This document shows positions 34,001-42,421 of a DNA stretch of 64,000 nt, one piece after another. The notes below the pieces were generated by a model. It did not search any database. It worked only from the letters and a program-made list of their open reading frames with translations, and was not told the DNA's origin. Numbering within the stretch: the first letter of the stretch is position 1; each line of letters begins with the position of its first letter. Source of the stretch: Planctomycetaceae bacterium (GTDB lineage: Bacteria; Planctomycetota; Planctomycetia; Pirellulales; Pirellulaceae); assembly GCA_020638995.1 (NCBI GenBank), contig JACKHM010000006.1:1-64000 (forward strand), given 5' to 3'. The position numbers and the translations under genes are program-made.

Positions 34001-35662
34001 CTTGAGTGCCGCGAGAAGCGGCGCGACTGCCGAGGAATCTGTATGTTGGCTCAACGCATCAGCGGCAGCGCGGCGTACGAGAGGTGATTCGTCGTGAAGG
34101 CCGGCGATCGCAGAACTCGCCAGCACGGAACTCCACGCCTTTGCTTCGCTGATCAAACGCATGGCATGTACGCGAACCAGCGGTGCGTCGTCTTTCGCGG
34201 CCTCGACGATTACCGGCGAGTCAAGGTGACCTAAGCGATGAAGTGTCCACATGGCGGCGATGCGAGCATTCGGCTCCGACGAACTGCGCGCGGCAGCTTG
34301 CAATAAGGGCGCTCCCTGCTCACCTACGCGGTCAGACAATTCGTCGATGGCCAGCGCACGAACCTGCATGGCGGATGAGGCGAGAGCGTCGATCAATTCC
34401 GATGGCGAAGCTTCCGCAAGATCTCGATGAGATGTCGCCGGCTGTTGGTTGCCCCCTGTGTAAACGACTCGCCAAATGCGACCACGCGTCCGATCGCGGC
34501 CCGTATGGTCGAGCGGAACTTCGTAGTGGCCGATAATCCGATTGTAAAAGTCCGCGATGTACAACGCTCCGTCAGGGCCGATCTGTAAGTCAACGGGGCG
34601 AAACCAGGGGTCGTCACATGTCAGGAAATCTTCTTCCTCGTGTGCTTCGAGACTCGAACCGTGCCAGACAAGCGAATCGCGATGGATTCGGCTGGTCATG
34701 ACGTTGCCGACGAACAGGCTGCCGCGATACGGCTCCGGGAAATCATCGCCATCGAAGTACGCCGCACCAGCAATCGCGGTCGAGCCGTGTCCATGCTCCA
34801 TAATCGACGGCACGTATCCCAAGCCATCGTGCGGCTTGCCAAAACTAGAGAAGTAACCGCCTCGCAATAACATCGTCAACGGTTTGCTGTGACAGTCTGC
34901 TGTAATTAAATCACCCGTAGGCAGGAAAGTGCTTCCGAACGGGTTCACTTGTCCCCAGCTAAACTGTTCGACGCGAGAACCATCTAAGCGAATTCGATAC
35001 GTATTTCCGCTTTGTAATTTGATCTCGCTTCCATCCGTGCCGCGAATCGTCGACTCGTTTCGAAAGCCATGACAGATATAGAGCCACCCGTCCGCTCCCC
35101 GACGAAAAGCGTTTTGCATGCCATGTGTGTCGACTGGATCGCCGAGCGGGCCGTAGAGCACTTGTCGGTGATCGCACTTGCCGTCGCCGTCCGTATCTTG
35201 CAAGTACCAGATATTCGGGATGCTGTAGGCGACGACTCCGCTGCGGTAAGGATAAAGCCCGATCGGAATATTTAGCCCATCGGCGAATATGTTGATCTTG
35301 CCAGCGTGACCATCGCTGTTGATGTTTTGAAGAACGCGAATTGTGTCACGCCCTTCGCCAGGTTTCGCTGCGAAAGGGTACTCGACTGATCCTGTTACCC
35401 ACAACCGCCCATGGCCATCAAACGCCAGATTCATCGGCTTTTGAATTTCGGGCTCGGCAGCGACGAGTTGAATTTCGAAGCCCGCTGGGAGATGAAACTT
35501 GCTGAGTTGCTCTTGCGGTGTCAGTGGATCGGAAGGCCGGACGATGGCTGCGAGCGGATCTTGCGCAACCAGCGGACAAGACAGCAACACCGCGATGGTG
35601 AACGTGAAGGATACAGCGAATTTCATCGGAAGCGGTCTCGTTGAAGGCATGCGGATTTTCAT
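31091..35662 (-). CDS. PVC-type haem-binding propeller / HEAT / cytochrome c protein fused to a sialidase
   Basis: 1,523 residues, exported (signal AVSFTFTIAVLLSCPLVAQ; start could also be ATG 35650 or 35626). The order is a beta-propeller dehydrogenase-like domain (about 45-400; HLPAGFEIQLVAAEPEIQKP, DTDGDGKCDHRQVLYGP), HEAT repeats (about 410-650), a beta-sandwich-like part (about 690-800), helical repeats, and a cytochrome c domain with CIACH near 1045. An exo-alpha-sialidase-like propeller follows (about 1180-1510) with the RIP motif YRIPAIV and five Asp boxes (SRDGGQTW, SRDGGHTW, SDDHGETW, SDDGGISW, SYDDGKTW). The two halves are normally separate proteins. It may couple glycan cleavage to sugar oxidation at the cell envelope; this is inference. 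Confidence 0.88.
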   Translation of the reverse strand: MKIRMPSTRPLPMKFAVSFTFTIAVLLSCPLVAQDPLAAIVRPSDPLTPQEQLSKFHLPAGFEIQLVAAEPEIQKPMNLAFDGHGRLWVTGSVEYPFAAKPGEGRDTIRVLQNINSDGHAGKINIFADGLNIPIGLYPYRSGVVAYSIPNIWYLQDTDGDGKCDHRQVLYGPLGDPVDTHGMQNAFRRGADGWLYICHGFRNESTIRGTDGSEIKLQSGNTYRIRLDGSRVEQFSWGQVNPFGSTFLPTGDLITADCHSKPLTMLLRGGYFSSFGKPHDGLGYVPSIMEHGHGSTAIAGAAYFDGDDFPEPYRGSLFVGNVMTSRIHRDSLVWHGSSLEAHEEEDFLTCDDPWFRPVDLQIGPDGALYIADFYNRIIGHYEVPLDHTGRDRTRGRIWRVVYTGGNQQPATSHRDLAEASPSELIDALASSAMQVRALAIDELSDRVGEQGAPLLQAAARSSSEPNARIAAMWTLHRLGHLDSPVIVEAAKDDAPLVRVHAMRLISEAKAWSSVLASSAIAGLHDESPLVRRAAADALSQHTDSSAVAPLLAALKVTPSEDVHLRHALMIALKSQLRDPSAFAGLSNSKLTREQRAALAPIALAISTPAAAEFLLAVMSDGLTDAEQLRPQLIHVASHAAEASVDRVVELVRDRAGDDIDFQTDLIQTIQQQLVQRGISHRPSVDNWGRELAERVLLETEHNGATWTTTTGPELWGLDLRNCEDGQKNVTFLSSLPGGERAVGAIRSSSFELPAKLSFFLCGHLGFPKDDADERNLVRLRLDDRDEIVRNALPPRNDTAVKVDWDLTEFAGRRGYVEVVDGLNTQAYAWLAVSRFEPPVIAIPATAPNVLSKRQIAAATIARTLRLEHLAPRLSKLAGSNAASIEARAACVETLLAFAPRPIDRALLAPLKDEAVARSLRDEIALKLSQPQDAQITDLLTRVLQSVPARLQSRIAEDLVASREGGEALLKLTSDGVVSPRLLQRPEIRRSLETTNIPELDARLAKLTTGLPPLNEQVAQLIADRIKGFAQANKSTSRGQEIFAKHCIACHQVAGKGAIVGPQLDGVGNRGLERVAEDFLDPNRNIDAAFHVSVLSTTDGRVLSGLLRRQEGKAKVYVGKDGKEFRVLADEIEEEILSRTSIMPDNFGSLLSEPECHDLLAFLTSLRTPAKAPATFTTVVFQSGQDGYHTYRIPAIVTTAEGDLIAMCEGRKTSRADHGDVDLVFKRSRDGGQTWGPISLLYEQGGDAPITIGNPCPVLDRTTNTIWLPFTRDNDDVLLTSSRDGGHTWSQPKVITASVKLDDWTWYATGPGIGIQIERGAFSGRLVIPCDHRVKDIPDRKRSSRSHVIYSDDHGETWQIGGVTDFEMNECAVAELADGRLMLNMRSNRGKSQRGVALSDDGGISWSECRNDSTLMEPVCQASLLRYSWGEGGDNSRLLFSNPASPVSRDHMTLRVSYDDGKTWPVTHQVYEGSSSYSCLTRLQTGSIGLLYEREDYREIVYTGINLSAIESPVSDPESPGSERR

Positions 35663-35802
35663 AAGGGGCGGGATTGCTAGTTTAGTCCATGCGGGCTGCG
35701 ACGACCAATCCTCGCCAAAGCGTCAACCGGGCATTGCATAGACGCAAGCGGCTTGCAATGCTCTGGTCTTTCCGACGCGTCGACGTTGATAGGAGCACGA
35801 CC

Positions 35803-36729
35803 ATGGATTCCTTTGCCGAACGGCTTGCCGCTGGTGTTCGCAGAACAAAGACCCCGACACTTGTCGGGCTCGATCCACGATTCGAGAGCCTGCCGGAACC
35901 GCTCACCGCGGGGCTGTTAAAGACGAATCCGATCGAAGTCGCGAGTGCCTTCGAATCGTTCTGCAAAGGCGTGATTGATGTGGTCGCGCCGTTGGTGTCG
36001 GTCGTCAAACCGCAAGCCGCCTTCTTCGAGCAGGTCGGTGTGCCAGGAATGGCGGCGCTGGCAGGAACCATTTCCTACGCTCGCGAAAAGGGGTTGCTTG
36101 TTATCCTGGACGGCAAGAGGAATGATATTGGATCGACCGCTGCGGCATATGCCGATGCCTATCTCGGGCCACCAGAGTCAAGCGCGTGGGGAGCCGATGC
36201 GTTAACGGTCAGTCCGTACTTGGGTGAAGACAGCCTAACGCCATTCGTCGAGATCGCGGAACAACGCGGAGCTGGAATCTTTGTTCTCGTCAAGACTTCA
36301 AATCCCGGCGGCGGAATGTTCCAAGATATCGAAGACGGCGAGGGAGCCGTTTATCAGCACGTCGCGCGACAAGTCGAGTCACTGAACGCGACATCCGTTG
36401 GTGCCAGCGGCTACGGATCGGTGGGCGCGGTGGTCGGTGCGACCTATCCCGAACAGCTATCCGAACTGAGGGAAGTGATGCCCCACGCCTGGTTCCTGGT
36501 TCCTGGTTACGGCGCGCAAGGTGGGACTGCGGCGGATGTGGCGGGAGCTTTTGACGCGAACGGTCTTGGTGCGGTTGTCAACAACTCGCGAGGTATCATT
36601 TTTGCACATGCTAAGGCGCCGTACCGCGAGCGTTTTGACGCGTTAAATTGGCAATCAGCGGTAGAAGCTGCGACGCTCGATATGATCGCAAGTTTGCGAG
36701 CCGAAACACCAGCTGGCCAATTGGTGTAG
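35803..36729 (+). CDS. pyrF: Orotidine 5'-phosphate decarboxylase
   Basis: 308 residues, of the longer (mycobacterial/myxobacterial-type) OMP decarboxylase group. Catalytic motif ILDGKRNDIGSTAAAYADAY holds the Lys and Asp residues; LVGLDPRFESLPEP lies near the N-terminus and VPGYGAQGGTAADV near the phosphate site. It makes UMP in pyrimidine synthesis. The start at ATG 35803 has a good AGGAG 7 bases upstream; the frame is open 114 bases further but with no family similarity. No other pyrimidine gene is adjacent. Confidence 0.95.
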   Translation: MDSFAERLAAGVRRTKTPTLVGLDPRFESLPEPLTAGLLKTNPIEVASAFESFCKGVIDVVAPLVSVVKPQAAFFEQVGVPGMAALAGTISYAREKGLLVILDGKRNDIGSTAAAYADAYLGPPESSAWGADALTVSPYLGEDSLTPFVEIAEQRGAGIFVLVKTSNPGGGMFQDIEDGEGAVYQHVARQVESLNATSVGASGYGSVGAVVGATYPEQLSELREVMPHAWFLVPGYGAQGGTAADVAGAFDANGLGAVVNNSRGIIFAHAKAPYRERFDALNWQSAVEAATLDMIASLRAETPAGQLV

Positions 36730-36921
36730 TCGTTTGACTGTGGTGTTTGCAGTATGCATGGCTTGGTCAGGTGGTCAGCCACGCATTTATTTTGCAGCGA
36801 ATCTGCGGCGGTCACCCAGCAAACGCTGATTAGAATGGTGTTTGTCGCTGCAGATCGCATAGAATAGCCAACCGTAGCGACGCGCCCTGCCGCGCAATCG
36901 ATTGATGTAAAGGTGTACCCG

Positions 36922-38325
36922 ATGGAGTTACGTCAAATCGTCTTTGTCTTCTTCGTAAGCACCATCGCGGTGCCAATTGCTGTCGTCGCGCAGACAGATG
37001 CCCCATCGCCGCCGAATTTTGAGGAACACGTCAAGCCGATCTTGCGGCAACACTGCTTGAAGTGTCATGGCGACGATAAGCAGGAATCCGATTTGAATCT
37101 GCAAGGTTATGGTTCACTGTTGCGGGGTGGGAGCGGTGGTAAGGTCGTCGAGGCCGGACGCTCAAGCCAAAGCCTGTTGTTTCAGGCGATTACTAACACA
37201 GATGACGATGCTCGAATGCCGCCGAACAGCCCACCGCTGCCGAAAGAAAAAATCGAATTGATTCGCCAGTGGATCGACACGGGTTTACGCGAATCAGCGC
37301 GCGGCCGATCCATGCTGGAAACTCGCGACTTGAAGTTTACGCCCACAGCCAGCGCACAAGGCAAGCCAGCTGGTGCTCCGGCGATGCCTAAAGAGTTGCC
37401 GTACGTTAAGGCATCAGCCCTCACGCGGCGGTTCCCGGTACTCGCGATGGATACCAGCTCGTGGGCTCCGTTGGTGGCGGCAGCCGATCAGGATCGCGTG
37501 CGATTCATTCACAGTGAAACGGAACGAGAGCTTGGTGCCCTGTCGTTCCCCGAGGGTGAGCCTCATGTGATCCGGTTTAGCCGCGACGGGGCTGTGTTGA
37601 TGGTCGCTGGCGGCAGACCCGTAGAATTAGGTGTGGTGGTGCTGTTTGACGTACGCACCGGGCAGCGTTTGGCAGAGATTGGCGACGAGATTGACACCGT
37701 TCAGGCTGCGGACTTGAGTCCCGACCAACGGCTGGTTGCGCTTGGCGGATCGGGGCGCATTGTGAAAGTTTACTCCACGAGCGATGGATCTCTGGTTTAT
37801 AGGATTACGAAACACACTGACTGGATCACTTCGGTCGCATTCAGTCCAGACGGAACAAAACTAGCCACGGCTGACCGCGCTGGAGGCATTCACCTATGGG
37901 ACGCGAAATCCGGCGGAATTCTGCTCAATCTCAACGAACATAAGGGCTCCGTTCGAGCAATGGACTGGCGGAGTGACAGCCGATTGCTCGTGTCTGCTGG
38001 CGAGGACGGTCGCATCATTTGGTGGGATGTCGTGGATGGTTTTCCTGCGATTCATAAGGCCGACGCGCACCCGCCGCGACGCCCGGCTGGAACCTACGGG
38101 ACAATTCCCAACGGAGTGCTCGCAGCCCGCTTCGATCGCGACGGAAACCTTGTTACCGCCGGTCGCGATCGCGTCGTCCGGCTTTGGGATTCCGCTGGCA
38201 ACGCAAAGCGATCCTTCGAACTGGATACCGGAATTCCGGTGAGCAGCGTAATTTCACATGATGGCAAGACCGTCATCTCCGGCGATTCATCCGGGGCGGT
38301 TCGGTTTTGGAATAGCGACAAATAG
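36922..38325 (+). CDS. Exported planctomycete cytochrome c (PSCyt1) with WD40 propeller
   Basis: 467 residues: signal peptide (FVFFVSTIAVPIAVVAQ), a PSCyt1 cytochrome c domain with CLKCH in ILRQHCLKCHGDDK and DARMPPNSPPL, then about six WD40-like repeats (residues 175-465; WITSVAFSPDGTKLATADRA, LWDAKSGGILLNL, VVRLWDSAGNAK). The ATG at 36922 is chosen over GTG 36913 because AAGG lies 8 bases before it. It opens a block of four + strand genes with the DUF1501, PPC and DUF1549/1553 proteins; planctomycete genomes repeat this block many times and its role is still unclear. Confidence 0.88.
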   Translation: MELRQIVFVFFVSTIAVPIAVVAQTDAPSPPNFEEHVKPILRQHCLKCHGDDKQESDLNLQGYGSLLRGGSGGKVVEAGRSSQSLLFQAITNTDDDARMPPNSPPLPKEKIELIRQWIDTGLRESARGRSMLETRDLKFTPTASAQGKPAGAPAMPKELPYVKASALTRRFPVLAMDTSSWAPLVAAADQDRVRFIHSETERELGALSFPEGEPHVIRFSRDGAVLMVAGGRPVELGVVVLFDVRTGQRLAEIGDEIDTVQAADLSPDQRLVALGGSGRIVKVYSTSDGSLVYRITKHTDWITSVAFSPDGTKLATADRAGGIHLWDAKSGGILLNLNEHKGSVRAMDWRSDSRLLVSAGEDGRIIWWDVVDGFPAIHKADAHPPRRPAGTYGTIPNGVLAARFDRDGNLVTAGRDRVVRLWDSAGNAKRSFELDTGIPVSSVISHDGKTVISGDSSGAVRFWNSDK

Positions 38326-38402
38326 GTTAGACGTCACTCGCTCTGCGAAAGTGAGCGGCATTTGGCGCGGAGCGAAATTAGACGATCCGAGAGGAGTAAC
38401 GA

Positions 38403-39788
38403 ATGACTCGACAATACATCACGCGCGATGGGTGCGAGGGATTCCGAGCGATGTCGCGACGACGCGCGATTCAGGCAGGAGTCATCGGGGCGCTCGGGTT
38501 ATCTCTGGGAGATATGCTTAGGCTGGAAGCGGCCGATAACCAAGCGTTCACACAGGCTGCCGGCCAAAAGAAAGATGCAAAAGCGTTAAGCGTGATTCAG
38601 CTTCATTTGGGTGGAGGCTTCCAGCAGCAGGAATCACTCGACCCCAAACCGGAAGCGCCGGTAGAAATCCGCGGCTCGTTCGGTGTCACAAAGACCAAGT
38701 CGGGCGAAGTATTAAGCGACAACTTTCCCCAGACTGCAAAGATCGCCGACAAGATTAATGTTGTGCGCAGCTTAGTAGGACGCGTGCCCGACCACGGACT
38801 TGCGACGTATCACCTGTTCACTGGATATCCACGAACCGCCGTTATCGATTATCCACAGATGGGTTCAGTCGTTTCGCACGAGCTCGGCAAACGCGGAGAA
38901 TTGCCGCCGTACATCGCAATCCCAAACAAGAATGCATTCTCGGGAGGAACGGGATTTCTCAGCAGTGCGTTCGGCCCATTCGAACTTGGTTCTGATCCAG
39001 GCCAGAGCAATTATCAGGTCCGAGATTTTTCCATCCCCGGTGGCGTATCGGCGGAGAGATTTACTCGTCGTCTTGCCGCGCGCCAGATTGTCGAAGGTCG
39101 AATTCGCCAGCAAAAGGTCGATCCTGATACGCTTGAAACGATGGACGACTTTTACCAGCAGGCAAACACTCTGCTAACTTCGAAGCAGGCCCAAGACGCA
39201 TTCGCGCTTCACAGCGAGTCGGAAGCAACATTCGAACTCTATGGTCGCGAAGTCGTGGGACTCAAAGGCCCCGATAATCGCTATCACCCCAAGGGGCTCG
39301 CTGAACGATTGATCGTCGCGCGTCGTCTGGTCGAATCCGGTGTTCGGTTTGTCACCGTAACCTATGGCTCTTGGGACTGCCATGTCGATGTGCGGTCGAA
39401 CACACTCGATCAAATGCCGGCGCTGGACCATGCAATCGCGGGGTTGGTGATAGATCTCGAACAGCGCGGATTGCTCGACTCGACGATTTTCTGGTTGACC
39501 TCAGAATTTGGCCGCACGCCAAAAGTGAACCGAGACGGTGGACGCGACCATCACGCCAGGTGCTATTCCAACCTGATCGCTGGAGGTGGATTCACCAAAG
39601 GTCAAATCTATGGTGCGAGCGATGCAACGGGTGCCGAACCGGCCCGCGAGGCCGTGTTGCTCGATGACTTGCTTTTCACGATTTACCACCAGTTGGGAAT
39701 TGACGCCAATAAGGAATTGCTGGCATTTGGGACGCGACCGATTGAGATCATCAAAAACGGCAAACTGGTGGAGGGTTTGTTGAGTTGA
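38403..39788 (+). CDS. DUF1501 protein, Tat-exported
   Basis: 461 residues with a twin-arginine-type signal (AMSRRRAIQAGVIGALGLSL) and a DUF1501 domain, which has an alkaline phosphatase/sulfatase-like fold. Family motifs seen: VIQLHLGGGFQQQESLDPKP near the N-terminus and FWLTSEFGRTPKVNRDGGRD with HHARCYS near the C-terminus. Ribosome site GAGGAG lies 8 bases before ATG. It usually pairs with cytochrome/DUF1553 proteins, as here. No enzymatic activity has been established for the family to my knowledge. Confidence 0.9.
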   Translation: MTRQYITRDGCEGFRAMSRRRAIQAGVIGALGLSLGDMLRLEAADNQAFTQAAGQKKDAKALSVIQLHLGGGFQQQESLDPKPEAPVEIRGSFGVTKTKSGEVLSDNFPQTAKIADKINVVRSLVGRVPDHGLATYHLFTGYPRTAVIDYPQMGSVVSHELGKRGELPPYIAIPNKNAFSGGTGFLSSAFGPFELGSDPGQSNYQVRDFSIPGGVSAERFTRRLAARQIVEGRIRQQKVDPDTLETMDDFYQQANTLLTSKQAQDAFALHSESEATFELYGREVVGLKGPDNRYHPKGLAERLIVARRLVESGVRFVTVTYGSWDCHVDVRSNTLDQMPALDHAIAGLVIDLEQRGLLDSTIFWLTSEFGRTPKVNRDGGRDHHARCYSNLIAGGGFTKGQIYGASDATGAEPAREAVLLDDLLFTIYHQLGIDANKELLAFGTRPIEIIKNGKLVEGLLS

Positions 39789-39871
39789 ACGCGACACTTT
39801 GCTCTGCAAAAGAAGTAACCCTAGCATTTATTCGCAGGGCGAAAGATGACCGCCTCTATCGCATCGAAACC

Positions 39872-42343
39872 ATGAATACATTTTGCAGCTACTTCACACT
39901 CGCAAGTCTTGCGTTTCTTGCTACCACCGTGGCGACAGCGGGAATGGTCAAGAACATCGAAGCAGTTCGGCCACGTATCGGTCAGCGCGGGACAACTGTC
40001 GAGGTGAGCATCCAGGGTGTCTCGCTTCAAGACCCTCGGCAGGTCATCTTTTTTAAACCGGGGATTCGCGCCATCGAGATCCAGCCGGCGGTCGCGGTAC
40101 CGCGTCGCGGTTTCGCGCACGGCGGAATGATCGTCGAAGAAGTTCGCTGCAAATTTGAAATTGCACCGGATTGCCCGCTCGGCGAGCATCCCTTCCGTTT
40201 GCTCACTGCGACCGAACTAACTTGTATTGGCACATTCCACGTGTCTCCGTTTCAGGTGATCGACGAAGACGAAGCGAACAATGAGTACAGCAACGATTCG
40301 CTGGAGTCAGCCAAGCCGGTAGCAACCAACATCACGATTCGCGGTCATCTCGGCAACGGCGCGCGTGGGGATCGTGACGTGTATCGAGTTGCCGTTAAAG
40401 CGGGACAGCGGCTCTCGGTGGAACTTGAGTCGGCTCGGCTGGCAGACCAGCATTACGGCGACTCCGAATTTGATCTGGCGATAAGAATTCTTGCTGAAGA
40501 CGGACGTGTGTTGGCCGTCAATGACGATAACTCTTTGCATCTTCAAGATTCCGTAGTGTGCCTCAAGTGTCCCAAGGACGGCTCGGTCTTCGTCGAAGTT
40601 CAACGCTCAATTTTTGCTCCACGTGAAACGCTTTACTGCGTACATATCGGTGACTTTCATCGTCCATTGGCAGCGTTTCCGCCAGGTGGCCAAATCGGGA
40701 CTAAGCCGACAATTCTCCTGCTCGGCGACGCGCTTGGCGAGTACCAAGAGTCGGCATCGATTTCAAGTAATGCCGACACTTCACACACATTCGAATTCTT
40801 TGGTGACGCACCTTCGCCGCTTAAGCTGCGGGCTTGCCCGTACCCGAACCTGCTGGAAGACGCTGCCGCGGATCAGACGCATGTCACCCAGTTGCCTATT
40901 GCACTGAACGGAATTATCGACTCGGCGACCGACGTCGACACGTTTCGTTTTAGAGCGACAAAAGGTGAGCGTTGGCGAGTGCGACTGTTCGCTGCGACGT
41001 TAGGTTCACCCATCGATGCCACGATTCTTATCCGCCCGGCAAGCGAGGAGGCGGGACAAGTCCGGCTGGAGGTCGATGATTCCCCGCTGAAAGACCACGA
41101 CATCTTTGGCACTGGGTTTCGCGGTGGCGGAGGCTTACAGGAGGCTATCGATCCATCGGTAATCTGGGAGGCCGAGCAAGACGGCGAGTACTTGCTGGAA
41201 GTTCGCGATCCCAGCGGGACCGGTGGTTCGACGGCCGTTTATCGCGTCGAGATTGAACCGCTCCAAACGGTCGTGCAGACGCTGCTCGCGAGTGCAACAT
41301 TTGATTGGACCGAGTCCACACGCGTGACCGGCTTGGCCGTGCCGCTAGGCAACCGCTGGACGATTGACGTCAGCTTGCCACAAGGCCAATGGATGCCGAT
41401 CGGTTGTGACTTCGACTTGATCGCTCATGGTCTGCCAACGGGAGTCCAACTCGTGACACCGCGAGTGCCCGCCGGCGCTGGTCGCTGGCCGTTGCAATTT
41501 GTGGCCGACGAGACGGCTAGTCCAATCGGTGCGGTGTTTACTCTGGAAGCTCTACCCGCTGGAGAGTCACGAGCGGTGGAAACTCGTTGCCAACAGAACG
41601 TCCCGTTCATCAATCACTCCGGCGGAGATGCGTGGAGAACGGTAAGAACGACTAGCTACATCCTGGGCGTCACCGATCCAGCCCCGTTTTCACTTGAGGT
41701 CAATGAGCCGACTATCAGCCTGGTTCGTGGCGGCGAGCTCGCGATCCCAGTCCGAATCAAGCGACACGACGGATTTAGTGGGGCCATTGCGATTCGTTGC
41801 GGTGACCTCCCACGCTCGATCTCGACGCCTCCTCCAATGATTGTTTCCCCCGATCAGAACGAATGTTTGCTGCAACTAGGCGCCCAGTCCAACGCGCCGC
41901 TGGAAACGCTGCCTTTGTACGTGGTGGGCAGTACTACACGCGATGACATTGACGACTTCCTCGGCGCGGGGCACATTCGAGTTTCTTCAGGAATCGTCAG
42001 CCTCAGTGTTGCACAACCTTACGTCGAACTGACCGCCCAGCCAGGAAGCATCCGTCGCGGCGAACGCACTTCGATTGTTTGGAACGTGCGTCAACTCACG
42101 CCGTATGACGGCGAGGCAGAAGTTCATTTGCTAGGCTTACCCAAAGGTGTGACTATCATCGAACCAACGCCTTTGATAACCAAGGACTCGACGACCGCGA
42201 CCTTTCAGATTTCGGCGACCGACGAAGCGTTACTTGGTCAAGCCGCCGGATTGATCTGCGAAGTCCATATCCCGATCGGTGATCAGCATATCGTGCAGCG
42301 AAGCGGTAGTGGATCAATCCGGATTGATCCCGCCGCGCAGTGA
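39872..42343 (+). CDS. Exported protein with PPC (pre-peptidase C-terminal-like) domains
   Basis: 823 residues, signal peptide FTLASLAFLATTVATAG. Beta-sandwich repeats fill the chain, including PPC-like domains near residues 130-240 (GARGDRDVYRVAVKAGQRLS) and 350-460 (IDSATDVDTFRFRATKGERW). No protease or hydrolase motif. Planctomycete PPC proteins of this kind often sit between DUF1501 and DUF1549/DUF1553 genes and are probably cell-surface partners. The frame opens at 39785, overlapping the upstream stop, but only the ATG at 39872 gives a signal peptide. Confidence 0.8.
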   Translation: MNTFCSYFTLASLAFLATTVATAGMVKNIEAVRPRIGQRGTTVEVSIQGVSLQDPRQVIFFKPGIRAIEIQPAVAVPRRGFAHGGMIVEEVRCKFEIAPDCPLGEHPFRLLTATELTCIGTFHVSPFQVIDEDEANNEYSNDSLESAKPVATNITIRGHLGNGARGDRDVYRVAVKAGQRLSVELESARLADQHYGDSEFDLAIRILAEDGRVLAVNDDNSLHLQDSVVCLKCPKDGSVFVEVQRSIFAPRETLYCVHIGDFHRPLAAFPPGGQIGTKPTILLLGDALGEYQESASISSNADTSHTFEFFGDAPSPLKLRACPYPNLLEDAAADQTHVTQLPIALNGIIDSATDVDTFRFRATKGERWRVRLFAATLGSPIDATILIRPASEEAGQVRLEVDDSPLKDHDIFGTGFRGGGGLQEAIDPSVIWEAEQDGEYLLEVRDPSGTGGSTAVYRVEIEPLQTVVQTLLASATFDWTESTRVTGLAVPLGNRWTIDVSLPQGQWMPIGCDFDLIAHGLPTGVQLVTPRVPAGAGRWPLQFVADETASPIGAVFTLEALPAGESRAVETRCQQNVPFINHSGGDAWRTVRTTSYILGVTDPAPFSLEVNEPTISLVRGGELAIPVRIKRHDGFSGAIAIRCGDLPRSISTPPPMIVSPDQNECLLQLGAQSNAPLETLPLYVVGSTTRDDIDDFLGAGHIRVSSGIVSLSVAQPYVELTAQPGSIRRGERTSIVWNVRQLTPYDGEAEVHLLGLPKGVTIIEPTPLITKDSTTATFQISATDEALLGQAAGLICEVHIPIGDQHIVQRSGSGSIRIDPAAQ

Positions 42344-42421
42344 AGGTTCGCCGGCTTTCGCCCCACGAAAGGATGCGGAGCGATTTCGCCGAGCTAGTGG
42401 CGACTTACAGGAACAAAACTA

